This document shows, piece by piece, positions 44,943 to 53,728 of a stretch of DNA of 64,000 nt (positions are counted from its first letter, which is position 1; each line of letters opens with the position of its first letter). The stretch comes from Variovorax paradoxus (GTDB lineage: Bacteria; Pseudomonadota; Gammaproteobacteria; Burkholderiales; Burkholderiaceae_C). The DNA is taken from assembly GCF_030815855.1 (NCBI RefSeq), contig NZ_JAUSXG010000001.1, positions 2,480,001 to 2,544,000 on the forward strand. The letters run 5' to 3'. A program made the position numbers and the translations under genes. The notes under the pieces are model-generated. The model saw nothing but the letters and a program-made list of their open reading frames with translations, was not told the DNA's origin and did not search any database.

Positions 44943-45829
44943 ACGACTCACGAAAGAGCTCTCTTCCCATGACATCCACCCTTGCAAACCCCTCCAACGA
45001 ACTCGACATCCGCGGCCTTGGCAAGCGCTATGCGAACACGCAGGCCAGCGCCGGCGAACTGCAGGTGCTCGAAGGCATCGACCTGCACGTGCCGGCCGGC
45101 CGCTTCGTGAGCATCGTCGGCGCCAGCGGCTGCGGCAAGTCCACGCTGCTGCGGCTGATCCTCGGACTCGATGCGCAGTACGAAGGCCAGATCTTGCTGG
45201 ACGGCGAACCGATCTCGGGCACCGGCCGCGAGCGCGGCATCGTGTTCCAGGATCACCGGCTCTTCCCATGGCTCACGGTGGAGCAGAACATCGCCGTTGG
45301 CCTGCGCAACGCCCCCTTCAGCGCGAAGGAGAAGCGTGAACTCGTGGCCGAGCACGTCGCACTGGTCGGTCTGGAGGGATTCGAGAAATCGTGGCCGCAC
45401 CAGATCTCCGGCGGCATGGCCCAGCGCGTGGCAATTGCGCGCGGCCTGGTGAACCGGCCGCGCGTGCTGCTGCTCGACGAACCCTTCGGTGCGCTCGATG
45501 CGCTGACGCGCTCGCGGCTGCAGAACGAACTGCAGCGCATCTGGCAGAAAGAGCGCATCACGATGCTGCTGGTCACCCACGACGTGGAGGAAGCGGTGTT
45601 CCTCGGTGACCGCGTGGTGGTGATGCAGCCTTCGCCGGGGCGCATCCGCCGCACGGTCGAGATCGACCTGCCGCATCCGCGCAACCGCAGCGACCCGGCC
45701 TTCATCCGGCTGCGCGACGACGTGCTCAGCGACTTCCTCGACGTCGGCGTGGACCGCGCGCCGATCACCACGCCGCAGCCCGGGCCAGCCGGTGCCGGCT
45801 TTCCGCAGAAGCTGCAACTGGCGTGGTGA
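44939..45829 (+). CDS. ABC transporter ATP-binding protein (SsuB-like)
   Basis: 296 residues. Walker A GASGCGKSTLL, Q-loop FQDHRLFPW, signature ISGGMAQRVAIARGL, Walker B VLLLDEPFGALD and the switch VTHDVEEAVFL are all intact. The ISGGMAQR form of the signature is typical of SsuB/TauB nitrate-sulfonate importers. A second in-frame ATG follows 10 codons later and could be the true start; the first overlaps the permease stop (ATGA). Energises the importer encoded by the three preceding genes. Confidence 0.93.
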   Translation: MNDSRKSSLPMTSTLANPSNELDIRGLGKRYANTQASAGELQVLEGIDLHVPAGRFVSIVGASGCGKSTLLRLILGLDAQYEGQILLDGEPISGTGRERGIVFQDHRLFPWLTVEQNIAVGLRNAPFSAKEKRELVAEHVALVGLEGFEKSWPHQISGGMAQRVAIARGLVNRPRVLLLDEPFGALDALTRSRLQNELQRIWQKERITMLLVTHDVEEAVFLGDRVVVMQPSPGRIRRTVEIDLPHPRNRSDPAFIRLRDDVLSDFLDVGVDRAPITTPQPGPAGAGFPQKLQLAW

Positions 45830-45875
45830 ACGCCGCCATCCCTCCTCCTCTTCTTCTTACTCAGGTATTCGACCC

Positions 45876-47240
45876 ATGGCTTCATCCCCGCGCCAGTTCA
45901 AGCTCGGCGCCTTCCTCATGCAGACCGGCCACCACATCGCGGCCTGGCGCCACCCGGGCGCGCAGGCCGATGCCGGCAGCAACTTTCGCCACTATGTCGA
46001 ACTTGCGCAGAAGGCCGAAGCGGCCAAGTTCGACGCCATCTTCCTCGCCGATTCGGTCGGCGTGCGCAACAGCAACCTGCCTTCGCTTTCGCGCACGGCG
46101 CGCAGCGACCACTTCGAGCCGCTCACGCTGCTCGCCGCCATCGCGGCGCTGACCGAGTGCATCGGCCTCATCGCCACCGTATCGACGAGCTTCAACGAGC
46201 CCTTCAACGTGGCGCGCAAGTTCGCCTCGCTGGATCAGATCAGCGGCGGGCGCTCGGGCTGGAACCTGGTGACGTCCAGCGGAACCGGCGAAGCGCAGAA
46301 CTTCAACCGCGACGAGCATTTCGAGCATGCGCTGCGCTACGAACGCGCAGCCGAGTTCCACGACGTGGTCACCGGCCTGTGGGACAGCTGGGAGGACGAC
46401 AGCTTCGTGCGCGACAAGCAGGACGGCCGCTACTTCGACGAGAACAAGCTGCACGTGCTGGGCCACAAGGGCACGCATTTCTCGGTGCGCGGCCCGCTCA
46501 ACGTGGCGCGCTCGCCGCAGGGAAGACCGGTGGTGGTGCAGGCCGGCGCCTCCGAAGCTGGTCGCGATCTCGCGGCGCGCACGGCCGAGGTGATCTTCGT
46601 CGCGCACCAGACCTTCGACGAGGCGAAGAGCTTCTACGCCGACATCAAAAGCCGTGTCGTCCGCCACGGCCGGCACCCGGAAGACGTGAAGATCATGCCC
46701 GGCATCTTCCCGGTGGTCGGCCGCACGCAGGCAGAGGCCGAGGACAAGTTCGAACAGCTGCAGGCGCTGGTGCATCCGGTGGTCGGCGTGTCGCTGCTGT
46801 CGAACGTGATCGGCGGCTTCGACTTCTCCGGCCTGCCGGTCGACGGACCGGTGCCTGAACTGCCGGAGACCAACGGCCCCAAGAGCCGCCAGCGCCTGCT
46901 GCTGGACCTGGCGCGGCGCGAGAACCTCAGCATCCGCGACCTGTACCTGCGCATCGCCGGCGCGCGCGGGCACCAGCAGGTGGTGGGCACACCCTCCAGC
47001 ATCGCCGACCAGCTGCAGCAGTGGTTCGAGGAAGGCGGCGCCGACGGCTTCAACATCATGGCGCCGTGGTTCCCGGGCGGGCTGGACGACTTCATCGAAC
47101 TCGTGCTGCCCGAACTCCGGCGCCGCGGCCTGTTCCGCACCGAGTACGAGGGCCGCACGCTGCGCGAGCACCTGGGGCTGCGCAGGCCCGTGCACCCGGC
47201 GCATTCCGTGCCCCAGGCGCGCACGGCCGCGACCGCGTGA
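45876..47240 (+). CDS. FMN-dependent monooxygenase, NtaA/SnaA/DszA (LLM) family
   Basis: 454 residues of the luciferase-like NtaA/SnaA/DszA/SfnG-related group: LGAFLMQTGHHIAAWRHPGAQADAG, FDAIFLADSVGVRN, TVSTSFNEPFNVARKFASLDQISGGRSGWNLVTS, ARTAEVIFVAHQT. These enzymes use FMNH2 from a separate reductase to oxidise sulfones, sulfonates, nitrilotriacetate or similar. No reductase gene is in the operon. Context of importer plus DszC/SfnB-like protein points to an organosulfur compound. Confidence 0.9.
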   Translation: MASSPRQFKLGAFLMQTGHHIAAWRHPGAQADAGSNFRHYVELAQKAEAAKFDAIFLADSVGVRNSNLPSLSRTARSDHFEPLTLLAAIAALTECIGLIATVSTSFNEPFNVARKFASLDQISGGRSGWNLVTSSGTGEAQNFNRDEHFEHALRYERAAEFHDVVTGLWDSWEDDSFVRDKQDGRYFDENKLHVLGHKGTHFSVRGPLNVARSPQGRPVVVQAGASEAGRDLAARTAEVIFVAHQTFDEAKSFYADIKSRVVRHGRHPEDVKIMPGIFPVVGRTQAEAEDKFEQLQALVHPVVGVSLLSNVIGGFDFSGLPVDGPVPELPETNGPKSRQRLLLDLARRENLSIRDLYLRIAGARGHQQVVGTPSSIADQLQQWFEEGGADGFNIMAPWFPGGLDDFIELVLPELRRRGLFRTEYEGRTLREHLGLRRPVHPAHSVPQARTAATA

Positions 47241-47292
47241 ACCGCCTACCCGCCGAGCACCCTCTCACTTCCTCTCATTTTCGCCATTCTTC

Positions 47293-48510
47293 ATGCCCCA
47301 ACAGCCTCCTTCCTACGAGCAGCTCGCCGAGCGCTTTCGCCCCGTTTTCGTCCGCATCGCCGAACACGCCGCCCGGCGCGAGAACGAGCGCGAGCTGGCC
47401 CATGACGCGGTCAACTGGCTTCGCGAAGCCAAGTTCGGTGCGCTGCGTGTTCCGCTCGACCATGGCGGCCTGGGCGCCTCGGTCGAGCAGCTGTTCGACC
47501 TGCTCATCGAACTTGGCGCAGCCGACTCCAACCTGCCTCAGATCCTGCGCGCGCACTTCGGCTTCATCGAACGGCTCTATGCGGAGATCGATCCCGAGCT
47601 GCACGCGCCCTGGCTGCGGCGCGCGGCCGCAGGCGCGATCTTCGGCAACGCCACGACCGAAATCGGCGAGGGCGAGCTGGGCACGCTCCAGACCAAGCTG
47701 ACGCGCGACGGCAAGGGCTGGCGGCTCGACGGGGACAAGTTCTACAGCACCGGCACGCTCTATGCCGACTGGATTCCGGTGAGCGCGCAGCGCGCGGACG
47801 ACCCGAGCAAGGAGGGGCGGGTTCTGGTGCTCGTGCCCGCGCACGCGGAGGGCGTGGAGTGCGTCGACGACTGGCGTGGCTTCGGCCAGCGCCTGACGGG
47901 GTCGGGCACCACGCGCTTCCGGCGTGTCGCGGTCGAGGCCGCCGACGTGCTGTCCTATGACCGCGAGCGGCCCACGCCGCTGACGGCCTACTTCCAGCTC
48001 ACGCATCTGGCCACGCTGGCCGGCATTGCACGCGCCATCGAGCGCGACGCGGTGGCCTTCGTGCAGCCGCGCAAGCGGGTGTACAGCCACGGCAGCGGCG
48101 CCACGCCCAGGGAGGATCCGCTGGTTCAGCAGGTGGTGGGGCAACTGGCCAGCACGGCCTTCACGGCCGCTTCCGCGGTGGCAGCCGTGGCCCGCGGGCT
48201 CGGCGACATCGACCGCCTGCGCCAGCGCGGCGAGGCCGTTCCCGAAAGCCTGATCGTCGACGTGGAACTGCGCACGGCCAAGGCACAGGTCGGAATCGTC
48301 GATGCCGTGCTGAACGCTGCAACGCGCTTGTTCGATGTGGGCGGCGCGTCGGCCCTGCAGGAAGATCGCCGGCTCGACCGCCATTGGCGAAACGCGCGGA
48401 CGCTGGCTTCGCACAACCCGACCATCTACAAGGCGCGGGTCGTCGGCGACCACGCGCTCAATGGAACGCGGCCGACCTTCTATTGGTCGGTCGGGACCAG
48501 CACGGCCTGA
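47293..48510 (+). CDS. Acyl-CoA dehydrogenase-like flavoprotein, SfnB/DszC group
   Basis: 405 residues with the acyl-CoA dehydrogenase fold: ALRVPLDHGGLGASVEQLFDLLIELGAADSNLPQILRAHFGF, FGNATTEIGEGELGTL, WRLDGDKFYSTGTLYADWI. The catalytic Glu of true acyl-CoA dehydrogenases is not apparent, which fits the DszC/SfnB monooxygenase-like branch that uses reduced flavin to oxidise sulfur compounds. Last gene of the organosulfur operon, 52 bp after the LLM monooxygenase. Sulfate limitation (CysB/Cbl-type control) is the expected regulator by analogy. Confidence 0.9.
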   Translation: MPQQPPSYEQLAERFRPVFVRIAEHAARRENERELAHDAVNWLREAKFGALRVPLDHGGLGASVEQLFDLLIELGAADSNLPQILRAHFGFIERLYAEIDPELHAPWLRRAAAGAIFGNATTEIGEGELGTLQTKLTRDGKGWRLDGDKFYSTGTLYADWIPVSAQRADDPSKEGRVLVLVPAHAEGVECVDDWRGFGQRLTGSGTTRFRRVAVEAADVLSYDRERPTPLTAYFQLTHLATLAGIARAIERDAVAFVQPRKRVYSHGSGATPREDPLVQQVVGQLASTAFTAASAVAAVARGLGDIDRLRQRGEAVPESLIVDVELRTAKAQVGIVDAVLNAATRLFDVGGASALQEDRRLDRHWRNARTLASHNPTIYKARVVGDHALNGTRPTFYWSVGTSTA

Positions 48511-48580
48511 GCCCTGGGGCATGCGGAACAGCGACTCGTTGCCCGCTCACCCTTCTCGCAGCCGCGGCAAGCGCCGTTTC

Positions 48581-48664
48581 TGCATATGCAAGCACGTTTT
48601 TGTTATTTAACGGCACATGCATCGCTGACTAGCATTCGACCTCGTTCAACCGGTCATAACAGGT
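48581..48664. promoter_or_regulatory. Palindromes upstream of the GntR gene (candidate operators)
   Basis: TGCATATGCA (48581-48590) is a perfect 10-bp palindrome in an AT-rich patch. ACCGGTCATAACAGGT (48649-48664) is an imperfect palindrome matching its complement at 12 of 16 positions, ending 7 bp before the GntR start. Either could be the operator of this autoregulated operon; no consensus for this regulator is known to me. Confidence 0.35.
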
Positions 48665-48671
48665 CAGCCGC

Positions 48672-49442
48672 ATGTCCAGCCCCAAGGCTCTCGAGCCGAT
48701 TGCTTTTTCGCCCGTGCCGCTCTACACGCAGGTGCGGGAGACGCTGCGCGAGCGCATTCTGGACGGCAGCTACGCACCGCATGCGCAGCTTCCCTCTGAA
48801 AGCGAAATGGTCGCGCTGTTCAAGGTCAGCCGCATCACGGTGCGCCAGGCTCTCAGCGACCTGCAGCGCGAAAACCTGATCTTCAAGATTCCGGGCAAGG
48901 GCACCTTCGTCGCCAAGCCCAAGGCGTTCCAGCACCTGGGCCAGCTCGAAGGCTTTGCCGAATCGATGGTCCGCATGGGCTACGAGATCCGCAACCAGGT
49001 GACCAGCCACAAGACCGTGCCGGCCTCGCCGCGGGTGGCAGAGCATCTGGGCCTGGCCGAGGGCTCGCCGGTCGCGCAGATCAAGCGCGTGCGCCATCTC
49101 AACCGCGCCCCGGTGTCCTACGAAGTGACCTACCTGCCCCATGCCATCGGCGAGCGGCTGCGGCAGGCGGATCTCGCGGGGCGCGACATCTTCCTGATCC
49201 TCGAGAACGACTATGGCATCGCGCTCGGCCACGCCGACCTGCAGATCGACGCGACGCTTGCCGACGAGTTGCTTGCGCGTTCGCTGAGCGTGCCCGAAGG
49301 CACCGCGGTGCTGCGCGTGGAGCGCCTCACCCACACCGCCGATGGCGCGCCGCTCGATTTCGAAGACCTCTATTTCCGCGGCGATGCGTTCCAGCACCGG
49401 CTTCGCATCGCCCGCAGCCACCCGACCAAGGACAACCCATGA
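48672..49442 (+). CDS. GntR/HutC family transcriptional regulator
   Basis: 256 residues: an N-terminal GntR winged helix (VPLYTQVRETLRERILDG, LPSESEMVALFKVSRITVRQALSDLQRENLI, KGTFVA) and a C-terminal UTRA ligand domain (GFAESMVRMGYEIRNQV, ...TYLPHAIGERL, VERLTHTADGAPLDFEDLYFRGD). HutC-type members repress catabolic genes until a small effector binds. It overlaps the AprA-like gene by 4 bp (ATGA) and so probably is the local repressor of the whole operon to 55985. Confidence 0.92.
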   Translation: MSSPKALEPIAFSPVPLYTQVRETLRERILDGSYAPHAQLPSESEMVALFKVSRITVRQALSDLQRENLIFKIPGKGTFVAKPKAFQHLGQLEGFAESMVRMGYEIRNQVTSHKTVPASPRVAEHLGLAEGSPVAQIKRVRHLNRAPVSYEVTYLPHAIGERLRQADLAGRDIFLILENDYGIALGHADLQIDATLADELLARSLSVPEGTAVLRVERLTHTADGAPLDFEDLYFRGDAFQHRLRIARSHPTKDNP

Positions 49443-51175
49443 ACATCATCACCCGCACCGTCGACGTGCTGGTCATCGGCGGCGGCACGGCCGGCCCGAT
49501 GGCGGCCGTCAAGGCGAAGGAAGCCAACCCGAAGCTGGAGGTCTTGCTGCTCGAGAAAGCCAACGTCAAGCGCAGCGGCGCCATCTCGATGGGGATGGAC
49601 GGCCTGAACAACGCGGTGGTGCCGGGCTTCGCCACGCCTGAGCAGTACGTGAAGGAGATCACCACCGCCAACGACGGTATCGTCAACCAGAAGACGGTAA
49701 TGGCCTATGCGCGCAACAGCTATTCGATGATCGAGGAGCTCGACCGCTGGGGCGTCAAGTTCGAGAAGGACGAGACCGGCGACTACGCGATGCGCAAGGT
49801 GCACCACATGGGCACCTACGTGCTGCCGATGCCCGAGGGGCACAACATCAAGAACGTGCTGTACCGGCGCCTGAAGCGCACGCGCGTGGAGATGTCGCAG
49901 CGCCTGGTGGTCACACGCCTGCTCACCGCGGCCGACGGCAGCATCGCGGGCGCGATGGCCTTCGACTGCCGCACGGCCGAGTTCCATGTGATCCGCGCGA
50001 AATCGGTGGTGCTTGCCACCGGCGCGGCCGGTCGGCTGGGCCTGCCCGCATCGGGCTACCTCTTCGGCACCTACGAGAACCCGACCAATGCGGGCGACGG
50101 CTACAGCATGGCCTACCACGCGGGCGCCGAGCTCTCGGGCATCGAGTGCTTCCAGATCAACCCGCTCATCAAGGACTACAACGGCCCCGCCTGCGCCTAC
50201 GTGACGGGCCCATTCGGCGGCCACACCACCAACAACAAGGGCGAGCGCTTCATCGAGTGCGACTACTGGAGCGGCCAGATGATGATGGAGTTCTACAACG
50301 AGCTCCAGGGCGGCAACGGCCCGGTGTTCCTCAAGCTGAGCCACCTGGCCGAGGAAACCATCGCCACCATCGAGCAGATCCTGCACACCAACGAGCGCCC
50401 GAGCCGGGGCCGCTTCCATGCCGGGCGCGGCACCGACTACCGCGCGCAGATGGTGGAGATGCACATCTCCGAGATCGGCCTGTGCAGCGGCCATTCGGCC
50501 TCGGGCGTCTGGGTGGACGAGCACGCGCGCACGACCGTGCCGGGCCTGCACGCCGCGGGCGACCTGGCCTGCGTGCCGCACAACTACATGCTCGGCGCCT
50601 TCGTCTACGGCCGGCTTGCCGGCGAAAGCGCCGCGCGGCATTGCGCCGAGACCGAGCTGCCCGCGCTCGACGAAGAACAGGTGGCGCGAGAGCACGCCCG
50701 CGTCAGCGCACCGCTGCTTCGCGAGGGTGGCCTGCCGCCGGCCCAGGTCGAATACAAGCTGCGCCGCATGGTCAACGACTACCTGCAGCCGCCCAAGGTG
50801 ACGCGCAAGATGGAGATCGGCCTCTCGCGCTTCGAGCAGATCCACGAGGACCTCGAACAGCTCGCCGCCCCCGGCCCGCACGAACTGATGCGCGCGATGG
50901 AAGTGCATGCGATCCGCGATTGCGCCGAGATGGCCGCGCGCGCCTCGCTCTACCGTACCGAGAGCCGCTGGGGCCTGTACCACCACCGCGTGGACTTTCC
51001 CGATCGCAACGACCGCGACTGGTTCTGCCACACGCAGTTGCAGAAGCAAGGCGACGCGATGGTGAGCTTCAAGCGCCCGGTCGACGCCTACATCGTGCCG
51101 CTCGATGCCCATGAAATGTCCGCCTACCAGCACCTTCGCGTGCCCGCCGCCGTGCGGGAGCCGGTTGCGGCCTGA
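49439..51175 (+). CDS. AprA-like FAD flavoprotein (fumarate reductase/APS reductase alpha family)
   Basis: 578 residues. N-terminal FAD-binding motif VDVLVIGGGTAGPMAAVKAKE, then LLLEKANVKRSGAISMGMDGLNN, which resembles adenylylsulfate reductase alpha (AprA) more than succinate dehydrogenase; AKSVVLATGAAGRLG and GLHAAGDLACVPHNYMLGAFVYG complete the FAD site. Family members either reduce/oxidise dicarboxylates or, in AprA, sulfur adducts of FAD. The next gene encodes an AprB-like ferredoxin, so the two should form an electron-transfer pair. Substrate unknown; the ABC genes downstream suggest an imported, possibly sulfur-containing, compound. Cytoplasmic, no signal peptide. Confidence 0.88.
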   Translation: MNIITRTVDVLVIGGGTAGPMAAVKAKEANPKLEVLLLEKANVKRSGAISMGMDGLNNAVVPGFATPEQYVKEITTANDGIVNQKTVMAYARNSYSMIEELDRWGVKFEKDETGDYAMRKVHHMGTYVLPMPEGHNIKNVLYRRLKRTRVEMSQRLVVTRLLTAADGSIAGAMAFDCRTAEFHVIRAKSVVLATGAAGRLGLPASGYLFGTYENPTNAGDGYSMAYHAGAELSGIECFQINPLIKDYNGPACAYVTGPFGGHTTNNKGERFIECDYWSGQMMMEFYNELQGGNGPVFLKLSHLAEETIATIEQILHTNERPSRGRFHAGRGTDYRAQMVEMHISEIGLCSGHSASGVWVDEHARTTVPGLHAAGDLACVPHNYMLGAFVYGRLAGESAARHCAETELPALDEEQVAREHARVSAPLLREGGLPPAQVEYKLRRMVNDYLQPPKVTRKMEIGLSRFEQIHEDLEQLAAPGPHELMRAMEVHAIRDCAEMAARASLYRTESRWGLYHHRVDFPDRNDRDWFCHTQLQKQGDAMVSFKRPVDAYIVPLDAHEMSAYQHLRVPAAVREPVAA

Positions 51176-51207
51176 CACCCTCCCCCGCAAAAACAAGAGA
51201 AACCCAC

Positions 51208-51441
51208 ATGCCTCTCGCCTTCACTCCCACCAGCGTGCCCGTGCGCGTGGACGAGGACAAGTGCATCGCCCACAAGGGCTGCACCGTCTGCGTGGACGTC
51301 TGCCCGCTCGACGTGCTTGCCATCGACCTCAGCAAGGGCAAGGCCTACATGAAGTTCGACGAGTGCTGGTACTGCATGCCTTGCGAGAAGGACTGCCCCA
51401 CCGGCGCGGTCACCGTCGACATCCCCTACCTGCTGCGCTGA
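51208..51441 (+). CDS. AprB-like ferredoxin with two [4Fe-4S] clusters
   Basis: 77 residues. Two cysteine sets: Cys19-x5-Cys25-x2-Cys28-x3-Cys32-Pro and Cys53-x2-Cys56-x2-Cys59-x3-Cys63-Pro, each enough for a [4Fe-4S] cluster. The wide C-x5-C spacing and the second set DECWYCMPCEKDCPTGAV, including the Trp between clusters, match the N-terminal ferredoxin part of AprB; AprB's C-terminal tail that wraps AprA is absent. It should pass electrons to or from the flavoprotein encoded 32 bp upstream. Confidence 0.9.
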   Translation: MPLAFTPTSVPVRVDEDKCIAHKGCTVCVDVCPLDVLAIDLSKGKAYMKFDECWYCMPCEKDCPTGAVTVDIPYLLR

Positions 51442-51478
51442 GCCCCAGCCCCTCGCATTTCAACCCGGAGCAACCACG

Positions 51479-52891
51479 ATGAAGACCCAGAGAATCCTGT
51501 CCCTGTGGGGCGCGACCCTCGGCGTGATGCTGGCACTGTCGGCCGCGCAGGCCGAGACCATCCGCATCGCCATCGGCACGCAGGACACCACCATCAACTG
51601 CGCCACCGGCGGCCTCCTGATCCGCGAGCTGAAACTGCTCGACAAGTACCTGCCGCGCACCGGCAAGTACAAGGACGCGCAGTACCAGATCGAGTGGAAG
51701 AACTTCACCTCCGGCGCGCCGCTGACCAACGAAATGGTCGCGGGCAAGCTCGATCTCGGCTCGATGGCCGACTTTCCGGGCAGCTTCAACGGCGCGGCCT
51801 TCCAGAAGGCGGGGCGCAAGAGCATCTTCATCACCGTGCTCTCGGGCAGCACCACGGGCAGCGGCAATGGCATCGTCGTACCGAAGGATTCGAAGGTGCA
51901 GTCGCTCGCCGAGCTCAAGGGCAAGACCATCTCCGTGCCGTTCGCGTCCACTTCGCACGGCATGCTGTTGCGCGCCGTCCAGGCGCAGGGCTGGGACCCG
52001 CTGAAGGACGTGAACATCACGACCCAGGCGCCCGAGGTGGCGGGCCCCGCGCTGCAGGCCGGCAAGGTCGAGGCGCATGCGGACTTCGTGCCCTTCGCCG
52101 AGCTCTTTCCGTACCGCGGCTTCGCCCGCAAGATCTACGACGGCTCGCAGGCCAACGCGCCCACCTTCCACGGCAGCCTGGTCGACGAGGACTATGCGAA
52201 GAAGTACCCCGAGGTGGTCGCCGCCTACCTGCGCGCCGCACTGGAGGCCGACCGCCTCGTGGCGGCCGAGCCCGAGAAGTACAGCGAGCTGATCGCCAAG
52301 GTCACGGGCATCGAGGCGGAGGTCAACTACCTGTTCCACGGCCCGCTCGGCCTGCAGACGCGCGACCTGAGCTGGAAGCCCGAGTACCGCCAGGCCGTGA
52401 AGACATCGCTCGACACCCTGCGTCTCTTGAAGCGCACCGACAACGACATCGATGCCGATGCCTTCGTGCAGGACGGCTACATCCGCACCGCCTTCAAGGA
52501 CGCGGGCCTCGACTATGAGAAGCAGCTGAAGAACTACGCCCGCTCGCCGCTGGTGGCGAAGGACGCCGCCACGGGCAAGCCGATCGCCGACGTGAGCCGC
52601 GTGGCCCAGATCTGGGTGGCCGGCGAACCGCTGGTGCGGCACTACGCTTCGCCCGAGAACGCCTTCGGCGATCTGCAGAAGCTCGAGAAGGCCGGCAAGA
52701 AGGCGCGCGTGGTCTATGCGCAGGACCGCAACAGCGGCAACAAGCTGCTGGCGGCCGATGCGTGGTTCGTGCTCGGCGCCAAGGGCGAGGTCGATGCCTT
52801 CCTGCTCAAGGACCAGGCCGAGGGCTGGGCCGCGAAGCACGGCGGCAAGGTGGCAGACTTTGCGGGCGTGCGTGCCGCGCTGGCCGGCTGA
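51479..52891 (+). CDS. ABC substrate-binding protein with extra C-terminal domain
   Basis: 470 residues, over 100 longer than usual for this family. Signal peptide (LWGATLGVMLALSAAQA). Residues about 25-335 are an NMT1/SsuA-like binding protein: IRIAIGTQDTTINCATGGLLI, AGKLDLGSMADFPGSFNGAAF, GKTISVPFASTSHGMLLRAV. From about residue 365 an additional module reads VRHYASPENAFGDLQKLEK, then AADAWFVLGAKGEVDAFLLK and WAAKHGGKVADFAGVRAAL; the pattern reminds me of NosL, a periplasmic copper-delivery fold, but I cannot confirm it. The single Cys in INCATGG of the binding domain is notable. Ribosome-binding site GGAG. Confidence 0.87.
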   Translation: MKTQRILSLWGATLGVMLALSAAQAETIRIAIGTQDTTINCATGGLLIRELKLLDKYLPRTGKYKDAQYQIEWKNFTSGAPLTNEMVAGKLDLGSMADFPGSFNGAAFQKAGRKSIFITVLSGSTTGSGNGIVVPKDSKVQSLAELKGKTISVPFASTSHGMLLRAVQAQGWDPLKDVNITTQAPEVAGPALQAGKVEAHADFVPFAELFPYRGFARKIYDGSQANAPTFHGSLVDEDYAKKYPEVVAAYLRAALEADRLVAAEPEKYSELIAKVTGIEAEVNYLFHGPLGLQTRDLSWKPEYRQAVKTSLDTLRLLKRTDNDIDADAFVQDGYIRTAFKDAGLDYEKQLKNYARSPLVAKDAATGKPIADVSRVAQIWVAGEPLVRHYASPENAFGDLQKLEKAGKKARVVYAQDRNSGNKLLAADAWFVLGAKGEVDAFLLKDQAEGWAAKHGGKVADFAGVRAALAG

Positions 52892-52930
52892 CCCGCAACC
52901 CGCGCTCTCGATCTTTCATAGAACCTCACC

Positions 52931-53728
52931 ATGGCCAGCCTCTTCAACGGCAACCTGCTCCGCGCCTCCTGGCGCATCGCCGCGCTGCTCGTCTGCGTGC
53001 TCGCATGGCACCTTGCGACGCGCGGGCGCATGAACCTGGGCTTCATCACTTTCCAGAACGTGCCGCCGCCGCGCGAGGTGGCCGAGTCGGCATGGTCGCT
53101 GGTGCAGTCGCCGCTGGTGCTGCAGCACCTGTCGGCGAGCCTGCGCCGGGTGTTCATCGGCTTCGGCCTCGCCGCGGTGGCGGGCGTGGCGCTGGGCCTT
53201 GCGATCGGCCGCGCCCGCTGGGCCGAAGACACGCTGCTGCCGCCGCTCGAAGTGCTGCGGCCGATTCCCGCGGTGGCATGGATTCCGCTGGCCATCCTCA
53301 TGTTTCCATCGTCGGAAGCATCGATGGTGTTCATCACCTTCGTGGGCGCGCTGTTTCCCGTGCTGCTCAACACCGTGCACAGCGTGGAGGCGGTGGACCC
53401 GCGCCTCGTCGCCTCGGCGCGCAGCCTGGGCGCGGGCCGTCTCGCGGTGTTCCGCGAGGTGGTCTTGCCCGGTGCATTGCCGAGCGTCGTCACCGGCCTG
53501 GCCATCGGCATGGGCACGGCATGGTTCTGCCTGGTCACGGCCGAGATGATCTCGGGCCAGTTCGGCATCGGGTACTACACATGGATGTCGTACACGATCC
53601 AGAACTACGCCGACATCGTGGTCGGCATGCTCATCATCGGCGTGCTGGGCATGGGCAGCAGCGCACTGGTGCGGCGGCTCGGCCAGGCCTTGATGCCCTG
53701 GCGCAGGGTGCAGGAGAAACGCGCATGA
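52931..53728 (+). CDS. ABC transporter permease, nitrate/sulfonate type
   Basis: 265 residues, about six membrane helices. The EAA-like loop SARSLGAGRLAVFREVVLPGALPSVVTGLAIGMGTAW docks on the ATPase. LRPIPAVAWIPLAILMF is the typical central segment of TauC/SsuC/NrtB permeases. Forms the membrane channel, presumably as a homodimer since there is only one permease in this operon. Overlaps the ATPase gene by 4 bp. Confidence 0.92.
   Translation: MASLFNGNLLRASWRIAALLVCVLAWHLATRGRMNLGFITFQNVPPPREVAESAWSLVQSPLVLQHLSASLRRVFIGFGLAAVAGVALGLAIGRARWAEDTLLPPLEVLRPIPAVAWIPLAILMFPSSEASMVFITFVGALFPVLLNTVHSVEAVDPRLVASARSLGAGRLAVFREVVLPGALPSVVTGLAIGMGTAWFCLVTAEMISGQFGIGYYTWMSYTIQNYADIVVGMLIIGVLGMGSSALVRRLGQALMPWRRVQEKRA

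Noticed and set aside
49439..51441. Calling the flavoprotein/ferredoxin pair true dissimilatory APS reductase (aprAB)
   Set aside because: The ferredoxin lacks the AprB C-terminal extension and no sat, dsr, sox or qmo genes are near; only an Apr-like label is justified.
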